Source of the DNA: Granulosicoccus sp036478565
GTDB lineage: Bacteria; Pseudomonadota; Gammaproteobacteria; Granulosicoccales; Granulosicoccaceae
Reading direction: 5' to 3'
Length of the DNA stretch: 64,000 nucleotides
Assembly (NCBI GenBank): GCA_965224525.1
Contig: OZ245050.1
Coordinates: 3,100,001-3,164,000, forward strand
This document shows, one piece after another, positions 43,115 through 52,201 of the stretch. Every line of letters starts with the position of its first letter. The first letter of the stretch is position 1. Both the position numbers and the translations under genes were made by a program. The notes under the pieces are model-generated. The model ran no database searches. It had not been told where the DNA came from and was given only the letters and a program-made list of their open reading frames with translations.

Positions 43115-43200
43115 CATTCATTTGAATGCGGATTGAAACACTAGTTCGTAAGCTATACGAGAAGTGAACCAAAGCCACCCCGTCTTCCGGGGTGGCTTTT
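43115..43200 (+). ncRNA. crRNA-like regulatory RNA (CreR/CreA-like) between cas3 and cas5
   Basis: The plus strand shows, in order: a hairpin CATTC-ATTT-GAATG (43115-43128); the 11 bases CGGATTGAAAC (43129-43139), which match the last 11 of the repeat in crRNA sense (TGGATTGAAAC) except the first; a spacer-like stretch (43140-43170, 31 nt); and an intrinsic terminator (43171-43200). In the true repeat the stem is also followed by exactly 11 bases, the handle left by Cas5d. So stem and handle geometry is kept while the stem sequence is not. A plus-strand promoter could be TTCACT (43085) and TATATC (43107). I infer a stand-alone guide that loads Cascade and represses the nearby promoter. Confidence 0.68.
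43171..43200 (+). terminator. Intrinsic terminator after the crRNA-like RNA, also at the cas3 end
   Basis: A 12-bp stem, AAAGCCACCCCG with CGGGGTGGCTTT, has a five-base loop and ends in TTTT on the plus strand. The minus-strand version has only UUU after the stem. It therefore suits a plus-strand transcript best, but could also end cas3 transcription, whose stop is at 43206. Confidence 0.8.
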
Positions 43201-43205
43201 CTGAA

Positions 43206-45455
43206 CTACACAAACAAGGATTCAGGAGAAAGCGGCACATCCTCCGTCAACAGTCCCAAGGTCGGGTGGTAAAGCGTGCTTGAGTCCTGGGCATAGATAC
43301 CGGGCCAGATTTCACGCACTTCATGGTTCTCCAATAACTGATTGAAGTGAAATTCCAGCACGTTAACCGCATAACGCTGCAACTTTCGCATTAGCCAACG
43401 CTGCGGCCCATCATTTTTCAATTTCCTCAGGAGCATCTTCACTTCATCGTTTTCATCCGTCACATAGTTAACAATCACAGAGTGCCCGCTATCCTCTATC
43501 AATCTGAACCTATTCGCCGCGGTTCGAAACTGCACCTGAAGTTGATCGTCACCCTTGCCTTGCGGCGTAAGCAAGCTCTTGATTTTATGTTTATCAAGTG
43601 AATGGACTGCAGCGTAGAACCGTTCGAAATATTGCTTGAACAGTTCCCTTGTCAATGGGCTTCCGCTAAAGCTCGACATCAGGCTCTTCGTAATTTGCTC
43701 ACCATGACGCAAGTGGCCAATCGGTGCGGGTTCTGGTGGTACAAAGACAACGACCTTGCCTTTGCCTTGCTGCCCCCCTTCACGATTACAGCGACCCGCT
43801 GCCTGCGCGATGGAATCCAGCCCAGCCAAAGCACGGTAAACAACCGGAAAATCCAGGTCCACCCCCGCCTCAATCAGTTGAGTGCTGACAACTCGAATAG
43901 ACTCTCCTTGGCCTAGCCGACACTTTATCTCGGCAATAAGGTTGGATCGATGTTGGCCGCATAGAGAGGCAGACAGGTGGTATGTCCCTCTGGGCATCAG
44001 TGCGTGCAGTTCACGCGCTGCCCGCCGGGTATTGACAATTACAAGCACCGAATCAAACTCCGCCAGTTCATCAGCAATGGTTTCCCAGCTTTGACGTGAA
44101 TTCATATCTTCTGGCATGCTGACCTCAACTCTTTCCAGCTTGGAGTAGAGATCATCAGGATCAGCGATAATCTCGCGCACCTTTTCCAGCCCTTTGAATT
44201 TACAATTAAACCCGCTGCGAGAGCTCAGAGCTGGCTGTGTCGCTGTTGAGAGCACGAAAGTAACGCGATAATATTTGGACAATAGATCAATAACGCCAAG
44301 TACAGGCTCCAGAAATTCGGTAGGTAACATCTGCGCTTCGTCCAGAACCACAACGCTGTTAACGATGTTGTGCAGCTTGCGGCATCGACTGGTTCGAGCA
44401 GCGAACAGAGACTCAAAAAACTGCACATTGGTGGTAACAATAATTGGTGCATCCCAGTTATCCGCAGCAAGCCGGCTTTTGCTATCCTCTCTATCCGGAT
44501 CAAAATTGCTGTGATGCTCTATGATGACATCACCAAACACATCTCGAAAGGTATTGGCTGTCTGCTCAATGATGCTGGTATAGGGGATTACATAGAGTAT
44601 GCGCGCCTTGCCATGTTTTTTTGCATGCTCAAGTGCAAAAGCCATTGCAGAAAGGGTTTTGCCACCGCCAGTAGGCACAGTCAGTGAATACAATCCCGAA
44701 GCCTCACTAGCTTTAGTCCGGCATTCCTGCAGTATGCTTGCACGTAACCTGTTAACAGCAGTATTTTGTGCGTTTTCGACCAGAAGATCCATATGCTTGT
44801 TAAACATCAGCAACAGATCTGTCAGGCAAGGATAACCTCCCCTATCGACAGACTTAGCTTCATCCATAAAAGCTTCTGTATCAAGAAAGTCTGCGTCCAC
44901 CAAGCAGGAAAAAAGCATCCGTACCCACAGGGCGAAACCATCAGCGCCACCAGTTTTGGACAGTTTCTTAACATCCGGTTTTTGCCCAAAGTGCAATATT
45001 CGATCAGAAATAGAAGCCGTACCAAGAGCTCTATCCAGGTGTTCTTTTTGTTGCAAACGCTCACTGAGCACGCCGCCTGTACTACCTTCAAGCTTGTACC
45101 AGTCCGGTAACCCTGCATGGTGCCCGGCGATCAAATACGCAATGATTCTGCCCGACATTCCTAGATTGACTACCGCGTGTATCGCCCCTGCTGCGGAATG
45201 ATCCACTCGGCCTTTCCCGCCCTCAATATGTGCGTCTTCATCATAGCCACTTACTGACTTGATATAATTTTGGAAATCAGCGCTGTATTTCCCGAGGTCG
45301 TGCCACAGCCCGGCACATTCAGACCAATCTGAGCTTTCAAAGGGTTCAGCAAATTTCCCGGCCAGCTTGGCTGTGGCCAGTAAATGGTCCTCCAGCCAGT
45401 GCTCGACAAAGCTGTTGTCAGATTTTTGCCTCACATGAGCCAAGGGTTCTGTCAT
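43206..45455 (-). CDS. cas3: Cas3 helicase-nuclease
   Basis: A 749-residue Cas3. The N-terminal HD nuclease shows HWLEDHLLATAKLA, LWHDLGKYSADF, VDHSAAGA and AGHHAGLPDW. The helicase part has Walker A SLTVPTGGGKTLSA, DEAQ box VVLDEAQMLP, motif III LSTATQPAL and motif VI QAAGRCNREG. It unwinds and shreds DNA marked by Cascade. It is separated from cas5 by a 287-bp region with a terminator, so it is probably transcribed apart from the rest. The ATG at 45455 lies about 75 bp from the right copy of the flanking repeat. Confidence 0.97.
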   Translation of the reverse strand: MTEPLAHVRQKSDNSFVEHWLEDHLLATAKLAGKFAEPFESSDWSECAGLWHDLGKYSADFQNYIKSVSGYDEDAHIEGGKGRVDHSAAGAIHAVVNLGMSGRIIAYLIAGHHAGLPDWYKLEGSTGGVLSERLQQKEHLDRALGTASISDRILHFGQKPDVKKLSKTGGADGFALWVRMLFSCLVDADFLDTEAFMDEAKSVDRGGYPCLTDLLLMFNKHMDLLVENAQNTAVNRLRASILQECRTKASEASGLYSLTVPTGGGKTLSAMAFALEHAKKHGKARILYVIPYTSIIEQTANTFRDVFGDVIIEHHSNFDPDREDSKSRLAADNWDAPIIVTTNVQFFESLFAARTSRCRKLHNIVNSVVVLDEAQMLPTEFLEPVLGVIDLLSKYYRVTFVLSTATQPALSSRSGFNCKFKGLEKVREIIADPDDLYSKLERVEVSMPEDMNSRQSWETIADELAEFDSVLVIVNTRRAARELHALMPRGTYHLSASLCGQHRSNLIAEIKCRLGQGESIRVVSTQLIEAGVDLDFPVVYRALAGLDSIAQAAGRCNREGGQQGKGKVVVFVPPEPAPIGHLRHGEQITKSLMSSFSGSPLTRELFKQYFERFYAAVHSLDKHKIKSLLTPQGKGDDQLQVQFRTAANRFRLIEDSGHSVIVNYVTDENDEVKMLLRKLKNDGPQRWLMRKLQRYAVNVLEFHFNQLLENHEVREIWPGIYAQDSSTLYHPTLGLLTEDVPLSPESLFV

Positions 45456-45528
45456 GTTTCAGTGAGCTCTCTGTATTTAGGAAATTGACCTGCTTTTACC
45501 GCTCTCGTACAAATCCACCTTTCCGCCA

Positions 45529-45623
45529 GTCTCGATGAAAACACTGAATATCGTCGTCTGTAATCATTAGCTTGAAAGTCGGCTGAAATTGTCGCAATAC
45601 TTGTTCTACCATGGTGAGGCGGA
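45529..45623. repeat. Right copy of 95-bp direct repeat; relic of the phyH 5' end
   Basis: Same orientation as 34731-34825, 94 of 95 bases identical. It contains, on the minus strand, the first codons of phyH and its leader, but no further phyH sequence; identity ends at 45529 in unrelated DNA near cas3. On the other side it runs into the uvrA leader, and the ATG at 45611 inside it opens a 21-codon extension of uvrA that I regard as spurious. Confidence 0.95.
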
Positions 45624-45673
45624 TTACCCTCGCGAACAAGCCCCCTCGCTCTCAGGACAAACAAATAACGAGC

Positions 45674-48600
45674 ATGCCAAAATCTGTTTCGTCCAAACAC
45701 ATACTGATCGAGAATGCGCATCAGAACAACCTGAAAAACCTCGATTTGAAGCTGCCCTATGGTGAGCTGATCGTGGTCACCGGCGTTAGCGGCAGTGGCA
45801 AGTCCACCCTCGCCTTCGACACCATTTATGCCGAAGGCCAGCGGCGCTACGTCGAGACCTTCTCACCCTACGCCCGGCAGTTTCTTGACCGCATGGACAA
45901 GCCGCATGTCGATCGCATTGAAGGTATCCCGCCAGCAATCGCCATCGACCAGACCAATCCGGTGCGAACATCGCGCTCCACCGTGGGTACGATGACGGAG
46001 CTGAACGACCACATCAAGCTGCTGTTTGCACGCCTGTCTGATCTGTACTGCGGCGGCTGTGGCAAGGCCGTCAAGCGAGACACACCAGACAACATCAGCG
46101 CACAGTATTTCAACAAAACATCCGAAAACGAACGGGTGATGGTGACCTTCCAGATACCGATACCGGAAAATTTCACCGCGGCAGAGATCCAGGATTGGTT
46201 GGCGCGCCAGGGCTACACCCGCATACACCAGCAGAGCAAAACAACACTGGATGTGATTCAGGATCGTATCCGTACAACAGACGCCAACCGGGGACGTTTC
46301 ATCGAAGCGATTGAGGCAGGTCTTCGATACGGTCAAGGCAAGGTCACTGTGCATACGCTGGATGCAGAGCGCAAATCAGTCAAGGCATCATCCTGGTCAA
46401 CCGCACTAAAATGTGATGACTGCGACATTGGTTTTCGCGAACCGATGCCTTCGAGTTTTTCATTCAATTCACCTATCGGTGCCTGCGATAGCTGCCGTGG
46501 TTTTGGCCGTGTCATGGGTATCGACTATCGCCTGGCCATACCGGACGAAAGCCTGACCCTGAAGCAAGGCGTCATCAAGGTGTTCCAGAGTAAAACCAAC
46601 CGCCTGTGCCAGCGGGATATGGAGAAAGCAGCAATACTGCAGAACATACCTCTGGACAAACCTTTTGAGCGTCTCAGTAAAAAACACCGGCAGTGGGTCA
46701 TTGAGGGCAATGGCGAAAGCGGCAAAGGGCGCTGGTATGGCGTTGCCGGTTTTTTCAAATGGCTGGAAAGCAAAGCCTACAAAATGCACGTGCGGGTCAT
46801 GCTGGCCAAATACCGCAGCTACGATGAGTGCCCTGCCTGCCGTGGGGCACGTCTGAAACCGGAATCCCTGATGTGGCGTGTCGGCAGTTTGAGCGATGCC
46901 AAAGCGGTAATCAAACCCACCGCCCGGTATCGTTCACCTGATGCGCCCTTGTCTGACAAACGCATGGCGATTTTGCCCGGCTTGAATATCGTGGACCTGA
47001 TGCGCTTGCCGATTGATCGCGCACTGGCTTTTGTTCAGCAGGTTGCCAGCGGCAATATTGATGATGCAACGAAAATGGTGATTGATGAGATGCAATCGCG
47101 GCTTGCCTATCTGAACGATGTTGGCCTGGGTTACCTGACCCTGGATCGTCAGTCGCGCACACTCTCCGGTGGCGAAGTCCAGCGTATCAACCTGACCACC
47201 GCGCTGGGCACCTCTCTGGTCAATACCCTGTTTGTACTGGATGAACCCAGCATTGGTTTGCATGCTCAGGACATGGACCGGGTTATCCGTGTATTGCAAC
47301 GGTTACGCGATGCAGGCAATACGTTGATTGTCGTTGAACACGATCCGCAATTGATGCTAGCGGCTGATCGCATTATCGATATCGGCCCGGGGCCGGGGCT
47401 GGCTGGCGGCAAAATTGTTTTCAACGGCACACCGCAAAAGCTGTTATCTAACAAACGATCAATTACCGCTCGCTATCTCACTGGTGAAAAAGCGCTCAGC
47501 TTCGACAGCCGCCGACCCGTCGCTTCAAAGTCGGACAAGCAACTGGTCCTGAGTGGCGCAAGCGGACATAACCTGAAGAACATCACGCTGGAACTGCCAA
47601 TGAATCAGTTGGTGTGTCTGACAGGGCCAAGTGGCTCCGGTAAATCGACACTGGTGCAGGACACTCTGTTCAACGCATTATCAGCCCTGAAAGGCAAACC
47701 GAAGGATCTGCCCGAAGCCTTCGCAGATATAAGCGGTGACGAACTGTTTGATGATGTGGTACTGGTCGATCAGTCACCCATCGGCAAATCTGCCCGCTCT
47801 AACCCGGTCAGCTACACCGGCGCGTTTGAGAGCATTCGCAAATTGTTTGAAAAAGTACCGGAGGCCAAAGAGCGAGGCTATAAGGCCAGCGCTTTCAGCT
47901 TCAATTCCGGCATGCGTTGCCCGGTCTGCTCGGGCAATGGTTTTGAGCATGTCGAAATGCAGTTCTTGTCTGATGTCTATTTGCGCTGCGCGGAATGTCG
48001 GGGGCGACGTTATCGCCCGGAACTGCTCGAAATCAAGTTGTTCAACGAATACAATGAAGAAGGCGTCTCTATTGCGGATGTGCTTGAAATGACGGTTGAT
48101 CGCGCGTTGAACTTCTTTCGCGATGACGCAAAGGTATTGCTGGCTCTGAAACCACTGGCCGATGTTGGCCTGGATTATCTGCAGCTTGGACAACCCGTGC
48201 CGACACTCAGTGGCGGTGAGGCGCAGCGATTGAAAATTGCCGCTTTTCTGGGCAAAGCTGCGACCAGCAGATCTCGAAAAAAGAAGAAGAACAACCACAC
48301 GCTGTTTTTGTTTGACGAACCAACAACCGGCCTCCACTTCGAAGACATTGACAAGTTGTTGGGCGCGTTTGAGCAACTGATCGAGCAAGGTCATTCCTTG
48401 ATGGTCATCGAGCACAATCTGGATGTCATCAGCAATGCTGACTGGATAATCGACCTTGGCCCGGCAGGTGGTGAGGCTGGCGGCAAGATAGTCTGCAAGG
48501 GCACGGTAAGGAAAGTCATGTCGCACAAAAGCAGTGTTACCGGCGCTGCGTTGCGTGAGTACCGCGATGCAACAGACAAGCTCCGGCGGGATACGGTTGC

Positions 48601-51232
48601 GGAAAAACCTGCTCCCATACTGACTGCCAGAGCAACACCAGACGATGCTATCCAGGTATTGCAAGCTCGCGAACACAACCTGAAAAATATCAACGTCACT
48701 ATTCCGCGCGACGCCTTTACCGTCATCACAGGCATGAGCGGCAGTGGGAAAAGCACGTTGGCATTTGACATTGTTTTCAAAGAGGGTCAGCGACGTTATC
48801 TGGAATCGTTGAATGCCTATGCACGCCAGTTTGTACAACCGGCAACTCGGCCGGATGTTGATGCGATCACCGGCATACCGCCAACGGTTGCCATCGAACA
48901 GCGAACCAGCCGTGGCGGACGCAAAAGCACGGTTGCCACCATGACCGAGATTTATCACTTTCTGCGTCTGATGTTTGTCAAACTGGGCGAGCAATATTGC
49001 CCGGATTGTGAAGTGGCAATATCTGCTCAGTCGGTTGATGCCATCACCGCGCAGGTACTGAAAAAACATCGCGGCAAAACGGTATCACTGCTTGCACCGT
49101 TGATTGTAGATCGCAAGGGCTATTACACTGACCTGGCCAAGTGGGCACTGAACAAGGGCTTCGATTCACTACGGGTTGATGGTGAGCATCTGCCTACCGA
49201 TAGCTGGCCAAGGCTTGATCGCTTTAAGGAACACAGTATCGATCTGCCGATTGGCAACATCAAGGTCGATGTCAGACGGGAAGCCGAAATACAAACTTTG
49301 ATTCAACGCGCAGTCGATTTCGGTAGTGGCGTAGTCAAAATTGGCAGCACCAACGCCAACGAACGCCTGTTCAGTACACAACGCGCCTGCCCCGCCTGCC
49401 AAAGGAGTTTTCCGGAGCTTGACCCGCGCATGTTCTCGTACAACTCAAAGCACGGCTGGTGTACCGATTGTTTTGGAACCGGCGAAGTCATCCCTGGATT
49501 CGACGAAGAACAAACGGGGGAAGAGCGCGGCTGGCGTAACAAAGATGAGGAGCCTGTCGTCTGTGATACCTGTGAAGGACAACGGCTGAAACCGGAATCA
49601 CTGTCGGTCTATTTCAAGGACTGGAATATCGCTGACTACACCACCTTGTCCATCACGGAAGCTGCCAAACAGTTTGCCAAACTCAAGCTGACAACGCGTG
49701 AAACCGCTATTGCGCGCGACAGCCTGAAAGAGCTGACATCACGGCTGTCATTCCTTGAAGAAGTGGGCTTGTCCTACCTCTCGCTTGACCGCTCCGCCCC
49801 GACGCTTAGCGGCGGTGAGGCACAACGTATCAGGTTGGCCGCGCAACTGGGGTCCAACCTTCAGGGGGTGTGTTACATACTCGACGAACCAACCATTGGG
49901 CTGCACCCGCGCGACAACCGTATGTTGCTGGACACGCTGGCTCGCTTGAAGAACAAGGGCAATACCATCATTGTTGTCGAACACGATGAGGAAACCATTC
50001 TCAGTGCAGACCACGTCATCGACATCGGCCCGGGTGCAGGTGTGCGTGGCGGTGAGATTGTCGCATCGGGCACGGTGGCGCAAGTACGAAAGAACCCTGC
50101 ATCGGTCACCGGCCGCTTGCTTGATCGTCCATTGCAACACCCACTCTACCCTGCTCGCGGCAAGCCAGAGAACGTACTACACATAGAGAAAGCCTGGCTG
50201 CACAATCTGAAAAACATCAGCGTGGATATTCCACTGGGTCAGCTTGTCTGCGTCAGCGGCGTGTCAGGTTCAGGGAAAAGCACACTGGTTCGTGATGTCG
50301 TGCACGACAGCCTGCGTGTACTCAACAGCCAGAAGACTCGGCGCAAAATCGGTGCGGTTACGGGTTGCGAAGCGATCACAGGCTGGCAATCTATTTCCCG
50401 TCTACTGGAGGTAGACCAGACGCCGATTGGTAAAACGTCGCGCTCCTGCCCCGCTACCTATATCGGCTTTTGGGACAACGTGCGGCGACTGTTCGCCGAT
50501 ACCACCGAAGCGCGTATCCGTGGTTATACCGCCAGTCGCTTTTCATTCAACACCGGCGAAGGCCGTTGCGAACAATGCAAGGGGCAAGGCATGCAACGTA
50601 TCGAAATGAGCTTCCTTCCCGATGTGCGCATTCTATGCGAAGTGTGCCGCGGGCAACGCTTTAGCAGCGAAACCCTGTCTGTGCTGTACAAGGACAAGTC
50701 CATTGGCGATGTGTTGATGATGAACGTGGATGAAGCAGCTGAGTTTTTTGCCACACACGACAGCATTCACCATGCCCTGAAGTTACTGCAGGACGTGGGC
50801 CTGGGTTATCTGACACTGGGACAACAAAGCCGAACCCTGAGCGGTGGTGAGGCGCAGCGTATCAAACTGGTTTCGGAGCTTGCCAAGGCCAAACCGGTGT
50901 TAAAGGACTCCAGTGGCAGGGCCATAGTCCGAGTTCATACGCTGTACATTCTTGACGAACCAACCGTTGGCCTGCACATGGCCGATGTCGAAAACCTGAT
51001 ACACGTATTGCATCGGCTGGTTGATGCCGGCAACTCCGTAATAGTCATCGAACACAACCTCGATATCATGGCCGAGGCGGACTGGATTATCGACATGGGC
51101 CCGGAAGGTGGCGAAGGTGGGGGTCGCGTGGTGGCTCGTGGTACACCGCAAAAAGTGGCGGCCTCAAAACGCTCGCGCACCGCACCCTATCTACAAGGCA
51201 TATTGAAAAACAGCTCTGTGGTACAAAAATAA
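45674..51232 (+). CDS. uvrA: Double-length UvrA-family protein (four ABC ATPase modules)
   Basis: An 1852-residue protein, about twice the size of UvrA (about 940). It carries four P-loops (GVSGSGKS near residue 37, GPSGSGKS near 651, GMSGSGKS near 1019, GVSGSGKS near 1527). Four ABC signatures (LSGGE near 496, 844, 1376 and 1721) each come before a DEP-type Walker B. Cys-pair zinc modules appear in both halves (for example CDSCRGFG, CPVCSGNGF, CTDCFGTG, CEQCKGQG). It therefore equals two UvrA protomers fused head to tail. Canonical UvrA is a dimer that finds DNA damage; a fusion would be an obligate pseudo-dimer. Long UvrA paralogues occur in some proteobacteria, I recall. The ATG at 45674 is chosen; a longer start at 45611 lies in the duplicated repeat. 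Confidence 0.92.
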   Translation: MPKSVSSKHILIENAHQNNLKNLDLKLPYGELIVVTGVSGSGKSTLAFDTIYAEGQRRYVETFSPYARQFLDRMDKPHVDRIEGIPPAIAIDQTNPVRTSRSTVGTMTELNDHIKLLFARLSDLYCGGCGKAVKRDTPDNISAQYFNKTSENERVMVTFQIPIPENFTAAEIQDWLARQGYTRIHQQSKTTLDVIQDRIRTTDANRGRFIEAIEAGLRYGQGKVTVHTLDAERKSVKASSWSTALKCDDCDIGFREPMPSSFSFNSPIGACDSCRGFGRVMGIDYRLAIPDESLTLKQGVIKVFQSKTNRLCQRDMEKAAILQNIPLDKPFERLSKKHRQWVIEGNGESGKGRWYGVAGFFKWLESKAYKMHVRVMLAKYRSYDECPACRGARLKPESLMWRVGSLSDAKAVIKPTARYRSPDAPLSDKRMAILPGLNIVDLMRLPIDRALAFVQQVASGNIDDATKMVIDEMQSRLAYLNDVGLGYLTLDRQSRTLSGGEVQRINLTTALGTSLVNTLFVLDEPSIGLHAQDMDRVIRVLQRLRDAGNTLIVVEHDPQLMLAADRIIDIGPGPGLAGGKIVFNGTPQKLLSNKRSITARYLTGEKALSFDSRRPVASKSDKQLVLSGASGHNLKNITLELPMNQLVCLTGPSGSGKSTLVQDTLFNALSALKGKPKDLPEAFADISGDELFDDVVLVDQSPIGKSARSNPVSYTGAFESIRKLFEKVPEAKERGYKASAFSFNSGMRCPVCSGNGFEHVEMQFLSDVYLRCAECRGRRYRPELLEIKLFNEYNEEGVSIADVLEMTVDRALNFFRDDAKVLLALKPLADVGLDYLQLGQPVPTLSGGEAQRLKIAAFLGKAATSRSRKKKKNNHTLFLFDEPTTGLHFEDIDKLLGAFEQLIEQGHSLMVIEHNLDVISNADWIIDLGPAGGEAGGKIVCKGTVRKVMSHKSSVTGAALREYRDATDKLRRDTVAEKPAPILTARATPDDAIQVLQAREHNLKNINVTIPRDAFTVITGMSGSGKSTLAFDIVFKEGQRRYLESLNAYARQFVQPATRPDVDAITGIPPTVAIEQRTSRGGRKSTVATMTEIYHFLRLMFVKLGEQYCPDCEVAISAQSVDAITAQVLKKHRGKTVSLLAPLIVDRKGYYTDLAKWALNKGFDSLRVDGEHLPTDSWPRLDRFKEHSIDLPIGNIKVDVRREAEIQTLIQRAVDFGSGVVKIGSTNANERLFSTQRACPACQRSFPELDPRMFSYNSKHGWCTDCFGTGEVIPGFDEEQTGEERGWRNKDEEPVVCDTCEGQRLKPESLSVYFKDWNIADYTTLSITEAAKQFAKLKLTTRETAIARDSLKELTSRLSFLEEVGLSYLSLDRSAPTLSGGEAQRIRLAAQLGSNLQGVCYILDEPTIGLHPRDNRMLLDTLARLKNKGNTIIVVEHDEETILSADHVIDIGPGAGVRGGEIVASGTVAQVRKNPASVTGRLLDRPLQHPLYPARGKPENVLHIEKAWLHNLKNISVDIPLGQLVCVSGVSGSGKSTLVRDVVHDSLRVLNSQKTRRKIGAVTGCEAITGWQSISRLLEVDQTPIGKTSRSCPATYIGFWDNVRRLFADTTEARIRGYTASRFSFNTGEGRCEQCKGQGMQRIEMSFLPDVRILCEVCRGQRFSSETLSVLYKDKSIGDVLMMNVDEAAEFFATHDSIHHALKLLQDVGLGYLTLGQQSRTLSGGEAQRIKLVSELAKAKPVLKDSSGRAIVRVHTLYILDEPTVGLHMADVENLIHVLHRLVDAGNSVIVIEHNLDIMAEADWIIDMGPEGGEGGGRVVARGTPQKVAASKRSRTAPYLQGILKNSSVVQK

Positions 51233-52032
51233 TGACGATAAGCAGCAGAATTGCAGACAGTTTCTTCACCACAACAGATGGTGAATGGTTCCAGCCAACA
51301 CCGCATACCCGTGGCCCCTGGGATGTCAATGCCTGCCATGCAGGGCCACCGACGGCGTTGCTGGCTCGAGCACTGGAACGCGAAGCACCAGACTTCAGGC
51401 TAAGCCGACTAACAGTCAACCTGCTCCGCCCGGTACCCTATTCAGGTTTCCGTATTGAATCATCAACGACTCGTCAGGGCCGTAGCGTTACCACAACCGA
51501 GGCGCAATTGATTGATAGCGACGGCAAAGTTCGCGTGACAGCAACCGGCTTGCACCTGATGGAACAATCACCCATAGACTTCGCCAATACGCACATAGAC
51601 AAAGGTTCACCCGAAGATGCCTCTCCAGGCGAGTTCCCTATCCTGGAAACCCTGCACGGCGAACCGGCATTCAATGGCGATGGTATAGAGATACGCTACC
51701 CGGCAGGTGAAAACCGGGAACCCGGTCCGACGACCGCCTGGATGTGTACCGTGCCCCTGTTTGTTGATGAAGTGCCCAGCCCGTTTCAACGTATCTGCCC
51801 ACTGGCCGATTGTGGCAATGCCTTTGGCCGCAATGCTGATCCTAAAGAGGTCACCTTTGTAAACGCTGATCTGACCATCGTGCTGTTCCGCGACCCGGTT
51901 GGTGAATGGCTGGGTACATCAAGCGTCGGCCACTGGCAACCCAACGGTATTGGTCTGGCGGATGCCTTGTTGTTTGATGAGCACGGTGCTGTTGGCAGGG
52001 CTTTGCAGACGCTGGTATTGCGGGAGAACTGA
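51232..52032 (+). CDS. Acyl-CoA thioesterase family protein (double hot-dog)
   Basis: A 266-residue protein. It has a TesB-like double hot-dog pattern: WDVNACHAGPPTALLARALEREAPDFRLSRLTVNLLRPVPYSGFRIESSTTRQGRSVTTTEAQLIDSDGKV, then a second repeat ending DLTIVLFRDPVGEWLGTSSVGHWQPNGIGLADALLFDEHGAVGRALQTLVL. It probably hydrolyses acyl-CoA or a related thioester in the cytoplasm. The ATG at 51232 shares a base with the uvrA TAA stop (TAATG), so the two genes are coupled. Confidence 0.8.
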   Translation: MTISSRIADSFFTTTDGEWFQPTPHTRGPWDVNACHAGPPTALLARALEREAPDFRLSRLTVNLLRPVPYSGFRIESSTTRQGRSVTTTEAQLIDSDGKVRVTATGLHLMEQSPIDFANTHIDKGSPEDASPGEFPILETLHGEPAFNGDGIEIRYPAGENREPGPTTAWMCTVPLFVDEVPSPFQRICPLADCGNAFGRNADPKEVTFVNADLTIVLFRDPVGEWLGTSSVGHWQPNGIGLADALLFDEHGAVGRALQTLVLREN

Positions 52033-52201
52033 GAATTACCAGCTACACATCCGGCGAATGGTTTTAAGATGTTGCGATCGAACCATTATCACTACGGTAA
52101 CGGGGCTAAACGAAAGTCAGTTTGACCAAGTCAAGCTGATCGCACAAGGTGGCGACAGGAAATTTCCCGGTTCCAGTTTTCATGCAGTTTGGAGGTGTTG
52201 T

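Noticed and set aside
43088..43157. The two similar 18-bp sequences might simply be a pair of operators for a repressor
   Set aside because: The first is a perfect palindrome, which fits a protein site, so this stays the main alternative. It is not preferred because the second copy loses the palindrome, and because one copy is preceded exactly by a repeat handle with stem and the other exactly by a TTC PAM.
45611..45673. N-terminal 21-codon extension of uvrA from the ATG at 45611
   Set aside because: The ATG and first codons lie in the duplicated phyH leader; UvrA homology begins just after the ATG at 45674.
45452..45721. 89-codon minus-strand frame next to cas3
   Set aside because: It runs through the 95-bp repeat in a frame different from phyH and has no independent support.
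47774..49069. 431-codon frame on the minus strand inside uvrA
   Set aside because: It is a shadow of the conserved ABC coding strand; no family resemblance and no start signal.
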